DNA from: Solobacterium sp.
GTDB lineage: Bacteria > Bacillota_I > Bacilli_A > Erysipelotrichales > Erysipelotrichaceae
Assembly: GCA_017941735.1 (NCBI GenBank)
Contig: JAGAVW010000025.1
Coordinates: 1 to 64,000 of the forward strand
Reading direction: 5' to 3'
Length of the DNA stretch: 64,000 nucleotides
The notes under the pieces were generated by a model. The model had not been told where the DNA came from, did no database searches, and saw only the letters and a list, made by a program, of their open reading frames with translations. Positions within the stretch are counted from its first letter, which is position 1. The number at the start of each line of letters is the position of its first letter. Shown here one piece after another: positions 57,776 through 64,000 of the stretch. Position numbers and translations under genes: made by a program.

Positions 57776-59725
57776 ATGAAAAAGAAGAAGAGTTTTTTAA
57801 GTATCTTATGTACACTCTTTATTGTTTCCGCTAGCCTTTGTATGTGGCAGGCAAACAATATCCAAAAAGATCATGGTCAGATTGAGATTCTAGATGGTGC
57901 AATTGATCGTGGGGATGGTTTATTAATGTACAAGCTTTATAAACCACAAACCGCAACGAGCCAAAATAAAGCACCAGCTGTTTTGTTGCTGCATGGCTAT
58001 CAAAACGATCATGAAACCTGTGCAGCTTATGCGATTGAACTCGCAAGAAGAGGGGCAGTTGTTCTTAGTTTAGATGAGTATGGGCATGGCGCAAGTACAC
58101 TTGGGTTATTGAATCGAGGTTATGTCAATCATGTTGTGAAAGTGAATTATGGGGAAGATTCGGTTGAGGATGGAACTTTCAAAAGTATTGGTGGTTCCTT
58201 ACGCTATCGCGTCTTGATGAATTTTTCAAATTTATCTTTCTTCAAGGACCGTTATTCCAAAGACGATGCGGGCAATCGAATCATTGATTCTTCTTGTGGC
58301 GGTAGTATTGCCTATGACTTTTTATCAAAGTTAGATTATGTGGATAATAAGCGCATGGCTGTATCGGGTCACTCGATGGGAACTTGGTCAAGTTGGAGTG
58401 TGGCAGCGGATTACGCAAATACAGACATTGCCCCAAGAGCCATTGTCTTACAGTGTGGAGAATTATTTACGAATGATGCGTATGATGCTTCAAAGATAAA
58501 GTTTAATAATGTCTTATTATTACAGGCAAAATACGATGAGTTTTCTTACTTTAGAGATTACAAACGAGTCGTCGATGATAATTTATTGAAATCAAATTTA
58601 CGTACATCTTTCTTAAATACCACGGCTGAAAAAGCAAAGTGGAATACGACGTATGGAAACTTTGAAGATGGAAGTGCACGTCGCATGGAACTTCTTTATA
58701 CCAATCACCGTTTAACCACGCATCATATTGGTGGCTTAAATGTCGCAATCGATTGGTTTGATCAAGCAATCGGTTTACCAAATCGGATTTCACAAGTCAT
58801 TGCGATTCAAAAAGAATACTATGTATTAACGGCGATGCTTCTTGTGTTGGCGAGTCTATTCCCACTCATGGCTTTATTGTTGGATATGAAATTCTTTGAA
58901 GGTATAAAACAAACCTTACCACCAATTGAACATTGTGTTTCAAAAGAAGGATGGCGAAAGGGTGCACTGATTACGATTTTCTTATCTGGTGCAACATTCC
59001 CCTTTATGACGCAACTTGGGCATGCCTTACTTCCATTACCTGAAAACATCTTCCGTATGACCATTGGGAATGGTTTCTTAGGTTGGTACTTAATTCTAAT
59101 TGTGATTATGATTATCACTTCCTTTATCACTAGAAACAACAATAAGAAAAAGGGCATTGAAAATGAGAAGTTTGATTGGATGGTCTTCTTGAAGTCATTG
59201 TTATTAGCTTTTGTCTTAATGCTATTTATGTATGTGGTCAATCTTGTTTATTATTTACTATTTGATTTGGATTTACGTTTCATTTGGCCTTTCTTCCGTC
59301 CATTTAACTTAGAACGTTTAGGTCAATTCTTTGTATATTTACCATTCTTTGCGCTTTTCTATGTATTGAATAACTCCAAGATCATGCGTGATTTACGTAC
59401 CCATTCAACTTATGAAAAAGGAATCTTTGGCTTTATTAAGAATTGGTTTGCGAACTTCTTATTAATGGCAGGTGGGGTATTAATCATTGTTTTAATTGAA
59501 TATATCCCATTCTTCGCGAACATTGGGCCAGGTGCAGACCTATTATTTGGATCGACTTTTGGAGGCCCATTTATGTCTATCTTGATTCTATTCGTGCCAC
59601 AAGTATTATTCTTTTCGATTCTTTGTACATATGCATATCGTTTGACGGGAAGAGCATATACTGGAGCGCTTTTAACTGCTATGTTAGCATGTTGGATTGT
59701 GACAGGTGGATCGGCAATTCTCTAA
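57776..59725 (+). CDS. Membrane-bound alpha/beta hydrolase
   Basis: Protein of 649 aa combining an extracytoplasmic alpha/beta hydrolase domain (about 50-340) with about seven C-terminal membrane helices (about 355-649). An N-terminal signal anchor (about 6-24) puts the hydrolase outside. Oxyanion region VLLLHGYQNDHET, nucleophile Ser in GHSMG (about residue 199), with AIVLQCGELF and the TNHRLTTHH segment supplying likely acid and His. Substrate unknown; possibly envelope lipid or glycolipid esters. It stands alone with its own promoter and terminator. Confidence 0.8.
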   Translation: MKKKKSFLSILCTLFIVSASLCMWQANNIQKDHGQIEILDGAIDRGDGLLMYKLYKPQTATSQNKAPAVLLLHGYQNDHETCAAYAIELARRGAVVLSLDEYGHGASTLGLLNRGYVNHVVKVNYGEDSVEDGTFKSIGGSLRYRVLMNFSNLSFFKDRYSKDDAGNRIIDSSCGGSIAYDFLSKLDYVDNKRMAVSGHSMGTWSSWSVAADYANTDIAPRAIVLQCGELFTNDAYDASKIKFNNVLLLQAKYDEFSYFRDYKRVVDDNLLKSNLRTSFLNTTAEKAKWNTTYGNFEDGSARRMELLYTNHRLTTHHIGGLNVAIDWFDQAIGLPNRISQVIAIQKEYYVLTAMLLVLASLFPLMALLLDMKFFEGIKQTLPPIEHCVSKEGWRKGALITIFLSGATFPFMTQLGHALLPLPENIFRMTIGNGFLGWYLILIVIMIITSFITRNNNKKKGIENEKFDWMVFLKSLLLAFVLMLFMYVVNLVYYLLFDLDLRFIWPFFRPFNLERLGQFFVYLPFFALFYVLNNSKIMRDLRTHSTYEKGIFGFIKNWFANFLLMAGGVLIIVLIEYIPFFANIGPGADLLFGSTFGGPFMSILILFVPQVLFFSILCTYAYRLTGRAYTGALLTAMLACWIVTGGSAIL

Positions 59726-59830
59726 AATAAATAAGTTTTATATAGATGATAGAATTTAGACAATATCTCAAATGTGTTTAGAGTTCACAAAAAACCCTTG
59801 CATTTAGAATAAAATAATGTAATATGTAAT

Positions 59831-59858
59831 TGAGGGAGCAATATCCCTCATTTTTTTT
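59831..59858 (+). terminator. Terminator after the hydrolase gene
   Basis: TGAGGGA (59831-59837), loop GCAATA, TCCCTCA (59844-59850), T-run of eight. A promoter-like TTGCAT (59798-59803)...TAATAT (59820-59825) pair with 16-base spacer lies just before it, which may be coincidence. A second weak hairpin CGTCGTC/GATGACG is at 59873-59891. Confidence 0.88.
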
Positions 59859-59949
59859 ATCTTTAAATTGGTCGTCGTCTACTTGATGACGTTTATTTTA
59901 TATATCCATAAAAATATGAATCGATAATATAACCATTACTTTAAGTGGA

Positions 59950-60055
59950 ATGGCAAAAAGCAAATATATTATTGCCATACTTATAATCTATATCGCATAT
60001 AACAATAAGAATAGATGCTATGATAAAAATGATAATAGTTATGGAGGATTTACTT
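59950..60055 (+). promoter_or_regulatory. Probable promoter and operator of the IF-1-like gene
   Basis: Perfect inverted repeat ATGGCAA (59950-59956) / TTGCCAT (59972-59978) lies just before TATAAT (59982-59987), i.e. over the expected -35 region. A leader of about 60 nt ends in the strong RBS GGAGG (60043-60047). The rest of the 330-base spacer from 59726 holds the terminators already listed. Confidence 0.5.
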
Positions 60056-60337
60056 ATGGCATTAAACGAAAAAAATATACTGAGCGATGAAGAATTAGAT
60101 CATGTTTCTGGTGGTGCAGGAGAAAATGGATATGTTGAAATAAACGGAACTGTAATCGAGGTTTTACCTAATAGTGGTTTTACCGTTCAATTAGATAATG
60201 GTGAAGTTATAACAGCTTATATGTCTGGAGTTTTAAGAATGAATTATGTTCGTATATTTGTTGGTGATCGTGTGACTGTAAAACGCGGAATTAGTGATGG
60301 TTCTAGCGCAAGGGTTACATATAAATTCAAAGCTTAA
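60056..60337 (+). CDS. IF-1-like OB-fold protein with double-glycine leader
   Basis: Protein of 93 aa joining two unlike parts. Residues 1-20 (MALNEKNILSDEELDHVSGG) look like a class II bacteriocin leader, LSxEEL-x2-V-x-GG, cut after Gly20 by peptidase-containing ABC exporters. Residues 25-92 align with the infA product of this window, by hand about 31 of 67 identical, including LPN, NG, RMNY-R and GDRVTV. The C-terminal YDLTRGRI of IF-1, which touches 16S rRNA, is replaced by SDGSSARV. I chose the ATG at 60056 because GGAGG is 8 bases before it; a longer frame from 60020 has none. No exporter, immunity gene or modification enzyme is within view. Function unknown. Confidence 0.85.
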   Translation: MALNEKNILSDEELDHVSGGAGENGYVEINGTVIEVLPNSGFTVQLDNGEVITAYMSGVLRMNYVRIFVGDRVTVKRGISDGSSARVTYKFKA

Positions 60338-60380
60338 TTATGATTCAAAATAGAGACTGGCTCAATATAGGTTAAAGATT

Positions 60381-60417
60381 AGCACAGGATTTGATAGGTG
60401 TTTTACCTGTGCTTTTG
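60381..60417 (+). terminator. Terminator after the IF-1-like gene
   Basis: AGCACAGG (60381-60388) / CCTGTGCT (60406-60413), 17-base loop, TTTTG. The remaining spacer to 60617 shows no other clear feature. Confidence 0.75.
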
Positions 60418-60617
60418 TATAGTAGATTTCATCAAAACAATAATCAAATATTTCAATATCAATTACCTTTAACATTCCCGTTTTCTCCAATGTTTAAAGG
60501 ATTCTTTATTGAGACATTTTCATTTTGGAATCACAATTAGTTTTATACTGATTACAGAATCCATATAGTTGTGATAAAATTAACATACTAAAGGGCTTCA
60601 TAGATGAGGAGGACATC

Positions 60618-63413
60618 ATGATACCAGAGAAATATAAGAATTATATGTTCAACGAGAATGACTTTTTCAATGAGGATTATAAGTGCGAAGATCCGGAAAA
60701 GGAAAAGCTCGTTAAAGAGTTGGCATGCCTAATTACGGATGATATCAACATGAAAAAACCAACTGATATCACGCCACAAGATCCAGATTTTTGGATTTTA
60801 GACCGTTTATTAACCAAAGAACAAATTAAGTTTATGCTGACATTCCAAAAGAAGAGAGTTGTAAAACTCTTACCAGAAGAAATGGCAGCACGCAACAACA
60901 TGACACCAGAAGAAGCAGAGAAGATGGCATTCGAAATCTGTGAAATTGGCCTCATGGAATTTGACCGGGAAAACCCAGAAAAAAGAAGACAATATTTCAT
61001 TCCGAAATGGGTAGTTGGTTCTGGTGAATACATGATGATGACATCGTGGTTACTAGAAAAACATCCAGAAATTGCGACCTTCTTCAACTATGCCTCGAGT
61101 GTTCCGGTTGGAAAAGTTGCACGCTTTGTTCCGCCAGGAGGAGGCGGACTTGGCATGCATGTTATTCCTGTTGAAAAAGCAATTGAACATGAAAGCAAGT
61201 CGGTATCGGTAGAACATTTATCACACTGGTTAAAGAAATACGATAAGTATTGTGTTGATGTTTGTTCGTGTCGTCGTCAACAGGCAATGCGTGGGGAAGG
61301 CGTTGGCGATATCGAAGGCTATATGTGCTTAGCAGTAGGCGATATGGCAGAGTATGTCGTTGAAACCCATAAAGATGCAAAATACATTACGTACGAAGAA
61401 GTTATGGATATCTTAAAGATCTCCGAAGAAAAAGGATTTGTACACCAAATTACAAACCTGGATGGAGAAGATAAGATTGTTGGTATCTGTAACTGTTCAG
61501 CAGGCGCATGTAATGCGATTCGTACTTCCCAATTATTCAATACACCAAATATGTCTGCTTCCGCATATCGTGCGCATGTCGATCGTGAAAAGTGTGTCGC
61601 ATGTGGAAAGTGTGTCGAAGTTTGTCCAGTTGGTGCAGCTAAGCTTGGTCAAAAGCTATGTCTCCAAAATGGCGAAGAAGTGAAGTATAAATTAACCGAA
61701 CTTCCAGATGCGCAAAAGTGGGGAACGGATAAGTGGAATAAGAATTATCGTGAAGATGCGAAAATCAATACTTATGAAAAAGGAACCGCACCTTGTAAGG
61801 CGGCATGTCCTGCTCACTTAGCAGTACAAGGCTATATTAAGATGGCTGCAGAAGGGCGCTATCTAGATGCCTTAAAACTCATCAAACAAGATAACCCATT
61901 CCCAGCGGTTTGTGGTGCAGTATGTAATAAACGCTGTGAAGATCATTGTACAAGAGGAACGATTGATCAACCAGTTGCGATTGATGAAATCAAGAAGTTT
62001 ATTGCAGCCCAAGAATTAAACGCAGAAGTACGTTATATTCCAAATTGTTATAACGATGTTGGTGAACAATGGGGCGATGAATACAAGGTGGCAATCATTG
62101 GTGCTGGCCCAGCTGGTTTATCGGCTGCCTTCTATCTAAGAAAACAAGGTTATCCAGTTACAGTCTTTGAAAAAGAAGAAAAACCTGGTGGCATGTTGAT
62201 GTATGGAATTCCAAACTTCCGCTTAGAAAAGAAAGTCATTGAAGCAGAAATCGATGTCATTCGTGCCATGGGTGCTGAGATTAAGTGTGGCGTGGAAGTT
62301 GGAAAAGACATCACAATTCCAGAATTAAGAAAACAAGGTTATAAAGCATTCTTTGTCGCAATTGGTATGCAGGCAGGAAGAAAAGCAAATATACCAAACG
62401 AAGAGTATGCGGAAAGTGGTGTTGATTTCTTACGTCGCGCAAATGGAAATCCTGGCGAATTACTCCATGGTAAGACGGTTGTAATTGGTGGCGGTAACGT
62501 AGCAATTGACGTAGCACGTTGTGCATTTAGAGCAGGTGCTTCGGATGTTGAAATGTATTGCTTAGAAGGACCAGATGAAATGCCAGCAGCAAAAGATGAA
62601 ATCGCCGAAGCAAAAGAAGAGGGCGTTTCCATTAAGAACTGTTGGGGTCCAAAAGAAATCCTTGTCAAAGATGGAAAGATTACAGGCATTGTGATGAAAC
62701 AATGTACACAAGTTTATGACAAAGATGGTAAATTCAATCCAGTCTATGATGAAAATGAATTAAAGACAGTAGAATGTGAACACGTTCTATTATCCATTGG
62801 CCAAGCAGCTGTTCTTGGTGACTTACTCAAAGATACCAAAGTAGTTGTAAGACCAAATGGAACCATCGAAGCAAACCCAGTTACCTATCAAACTGCTGAA
62901 GAAGATATTTTCGTTGGTGGCGATATTTTCCATGGCGCACGGTTTGCGATTGATGCGATTGAAACTGGACGCAAAGCGTATATCAGTATCAACCGTTTCG
63001 TCCACTATGGACAAAGCTTAACGATTGGTAGAGACTTAAGAGAATTCAACGAATTAGATAAAGAGGATATTCGTGTTGAATCTTATGACAACGCACAAAG
63101 ACAAGTTCCAGGCTTGAAGCCAGGTGATGCAAAAAATACCTATGATGATTTACGTCTTGCCTTAACCGAAGAACAAGTCAAAGCAGAAGCAAATCGTTGC
63201 TTGAAGTGTGGGGTATCCTTTGTGGATGTCAATCGTTGTATCGGTTGTGGTCTATGTACAACACGTTGTGAATTTGATGCGATTAAATTAACAAGAGATA
63301 TGCCAGCAGCTTCAAGAATGTATACAGCTGAAAACGGGAAACTCAAAGCCATCCTTCCACATATCGTAAAACGTGGTATTAAGATCTTACTTAACAATAA
63401 GAAGAACCAATAA
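60618..63413 (+). CDS. Large FAD-dependent, Fe-S oxidoreductase (glutamate synthase small-subunit-like)
   Basis: Composite redox enzyme of 931 aa. The first 300 residues are an unrecognised domain with Cys clusters: CSCRRQQAMRGEG (about 217), GYMCLAVG (about 236) and GICNCSAGACNAIR (about 291). A 4Fe-4S ferredoxin motif CVACGKCVEVCP follows (about 326-337). Then comes a GltD-like part: PCKAACPAH (about 392), Fe-S ligands CGAVCNKRCEDHC, FAD motif GAGPAGLSAAFYLRKQG (about 494), NAD(P)H motif VIGGGNVAIDVARC (about 620), GGDIFHGARFAIDAIETGRKA, and a last 4Fe-4S CIGCGLCTTRC (about 868). Probably moves electrons between NAD(P)H and a low-potential carrier. RBS GAGGAGG. Confidence 0.88.
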   Translation: MIPEKYKNYMFNENDFFNEDYKCEDPEKEKLVKELACLITDDINMKKPTDITPQDPDFWILDRLLTKEQIKFMLTFQKKRVVKLLPEEMAARNNMTPEEAEKMAFEICEIGLMEFDRENPEKRRQYFIPKWVVGSGEYMMMTSWLLEKHPEIATFFNYASSVPVGKVARFVPPGGGGLGMHVIPVEKAIEHESKSVSVEHLSHWLKKYDKYCVDVCSCRRQQAMRGEGVGDIEGYMCLAVGDMAEYVVETHKDAKYITYEEVMDILKISEEKGFVHQITNLDGEDKIVGICNCSAGACNAIRTSQLFNTPNMSASAYRAHVDREKCVACGKCVEVCPVGAAKLGQKLCLQNGEEVKYKLTELPDAQKWGTDKWNKNYREDAKINTYEKGTAPCKAACPAHLAVQGYIKMAAEGRYLDALKLIKQDNPFPAVCGAVCNKRCEDHCTRGTIDQPVAIDEIKKFIAAQELNAEVRYIPNCYNDVGEQWGDEYKVAIIGAGPAGLSAAFYLRKQGYPVTVFEKEEKPGGMLMYGIPNFRLEKKVIEAEIDVIRAMGAEIKCGVEVGKDITIPELRKQGYKAFFVAIGMQAGRKANIPNEEYAESGVDFLRRANGNPGELLHGKTVVIGGGNVAIDVARCAFRAGASDVEMYCLEGPDEMPAAKDEIAEAKEEGVSIKNCWGPKEILVKDGKITGIVMKQCTQVYDKDGKFNPVYDENELKTVECEHVLLSIGQAAVLGDLLKDTKVVVRPNGTIEANPVTYQTAEEDIFVGGDIFHGARFAIDAIETGRKAYISINRFVHYGQSLTIGRDLREFNELDKEDIRVESYDNAQRQVPGLKPGDAKNTYDDLRLALTEEQVKAEANRCLKCGVSFVDVNRCIGCGLCTTRCEFDAIKLTRDMPAASRMYTAENGKLKAILPHIVKRGIKILLNNKKNQ

Positions 63414-63418
63414 GTAAA

Positions 63419-63449
63419 GAAGATCAGCTTAATTGCTGATCTTCTTTTT
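63419..63449 (+). terminator. Terminator between oxidoreductase and hypA
   Basis: Perfect 10-base stem GAAGATCAGC (63419-63428) / GCTGATCTTC (63435-63444), loop TTAATT, TTTTT. The hypA stop codon lies in its left arm and loop. Confidence 0.92.
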
Positions 63450-63792
63450 CTTCCGCTTCTATTTGTTTGATGTTACATTCATTGCCTTCTACAAGATAAG
63501 TATGTTCACTATGGCAATAAGGACAAATCTTTCCATACTCTACTGTTTCATATTCTTGTTTACAATCTTCACAAAAGGTAACGGCTTTAATCACTTCAAT
63601 ATAGAGTTTGGCATCCTTTAAGAGAGGATGCTTTCTTTTGAAATAATCCCAACACTCTTCAAAATAGTCTGTCATGATACCAGAGACTTCTCCAATCTCT
63701 AAGGTAACCGAACCAATCTTTGAAAGATGATTTTCTTCTGCTAATTCATCCAAAGTTTTTGCGACATGTGTGACAATACTCAATTCATGCAT
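63424..63792 (-). CDS. hypA: Hydrogenase nickel incorporation protein HypA
   Basis: Nickel metallochaperone of 122 aa, for NiFe hydrogenase and sometimes urease. The N-terminal MHELSIV provides the nickel-binding His2; the zinc site has two CxxC pairs (CEDC and CPYC). Length is near the usual 113-120 with a short acidic tail. It is downstream of hypB on the minus strand with 1 base between them. No hydrogenase genes are in view; they should lie beyond the right edge, or HypA/B may serve another nickel enzyme. Confidence 0.95.
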   Translation of the reverse strand: MHELSIVTHVAKTLDELAEENHLSKIGSVTLEIGEVSGIMTDYFEECWDYFKRKHPLLKDAKLYIEVIKAVTFCEDCKQEYETVEYGKICPYCHSEHTYLVEGNECNIKQIEAEEKEDQQLS

Positions 63793-63793
63793 A

Positions 63794-64000
63794 TTAATCT
63801 TCTTTCCATTTCTTTATTTCTTCTTTTAACCAATCTTCCCATGCTTCCATTCCTTCTCCAGTTTTCGCACTGACAGGGAAGATTTGAATGTCTTTATTTA
63901 AATACTTCACACGTTCCTTACATTTCTCTAAATCAAAATCAAAATAAGGTAACGCATCCATCTTCGTGATAACAAGCGCATCACTTGTTTGAAACATAAG
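63794..64000 (-). CDS. hypB: Hydrogenase nickel incorporation GTPase HypB, C-terminal part (cut by window edge)
   Basis: C-terminal 69 residues of HypB, open to the window edge. It carries SDALVITKMDALPYFDF, where TKMD is the NKxD base-specificity motif of the GTPase, and VSAKTGEGMEAW, the SAK motif (quoted as seen). HypB hydrolyses GTP to release nickel to its target. It precedes hypA in the same operon. The N-terminal His-rich or P-loop region is outside the window. Confidence 0.93.
   Translation of the reverse strand, partial: LMFQTSDALVITKMDALPYFDFDLEKCKERVKYLNKDIQIFPVSAKTGEGMEAWEDWLKEEIKKWKED

Noticed and set aside
59798-59858. A tiny RNA gene formed by a promoter directly followed by a terminator
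   Set aside because: The terminator is explained by the upstream hydrolase gene and the promoter boxes are of a kind common by chance in AT-rich DNA.
1-64000. tRNA, rRNA, CRISPR arrays, insertion sequences, replication origin
   Set aside because: No cloverleaf ending, rRNA-like stretch, spaced short direct repeats, transposase frame or DnaA-box cluster was seen while reading both strands.

Overview
The window is one continuous stretch of a low-GC, Gram-positive type (Bacillota) chromosome. The gene order uvrA-hprK, cysS-mrnC-rlmB-sigH-rpmG-secE-nusG and the S10-spc-alpha ribosomal cluster is the Bacillus/Clostridium arrangement. The LPXTG-like surface protein, the T-box leader, Cys-type L33 and S14, and the lipoprotein signals all fit a monoderm host. 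Loss of several usual members (lgt, yacP, rplJL-rpoBC, rpmD, map) suggests a reduced lineage. Erysipelotrichia is my guess, but nothing here proves it. I found no rRNA, tRNA or CRISPR array.

Layout. 0-9.6 kb: the uvrA end, hprK and a HAD phosphatase, then a minus-strand ECF S-component/larC pair (nickel-pincer cofactor synthesis), then a large sortase-type surface protein with Cna-B domains. 9.7-14 kb: a Cys T-box, cysS, mrnC, rlmB, a SigH-like sigma factor, rpmG, secE and nusG. 14-22.8 kb: a GH25 lysozyme, a YigZ protein, mutL-miaA-tcdA, a Bax-inhibitor-1 protein and an operon ending in a rhodanese-thioredoxin lipoprotein. 22.8-24 kb: rplK-rplA. 24-30.4 kb: a nucleosidase with a large membrane protein, a rhomboid-barnase-barstar-HAD-lipoprotein operon, YegP and DUF937 proteins.

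30.4-38 kb is an accessory locus. A minus-strand operon (substrate-binding lipoprotein, MBL hydrolase, NTF2/SnoaL-like protein, double ATPase, permease, SorC-type regulator) faces two more NTF2-like genes across a spacer holding three inverted repeats. It looks like an uptake and conversion system for an unknown small molecule. 38-52.1 kb is the ribosomal protein supercluster from rpsJ to rplQ, with secY, adk, infA and rpoA. L3, S3 and S19 carry unusual C-terminal tails.

52.1-55.0 kb is an AT-rich insertion flanked by two copies of the rplQ 3' end and its terminator. It carries a DUF4143 ATPase, an orphan toxin-tip-like fragment, an unknown gene and a SUKH (SMI1/KNR4) immunity gene. 55-60 kb has a YwaF-like protein, a lysoplasmalogenase-like protein, an InlB-repeat lipoprotein and a membrane alpha/beta hydrolase. 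At 60.06 kb is the most surprising gene: a second IF-1-like OB-fold protein preceded by a double-glycine bacteriocin-type leader. The window ends with a large Fe-S/FAD oxidoreductase and hypA-hypB (nickel insertion), which with larC gives a minor nickel theme.
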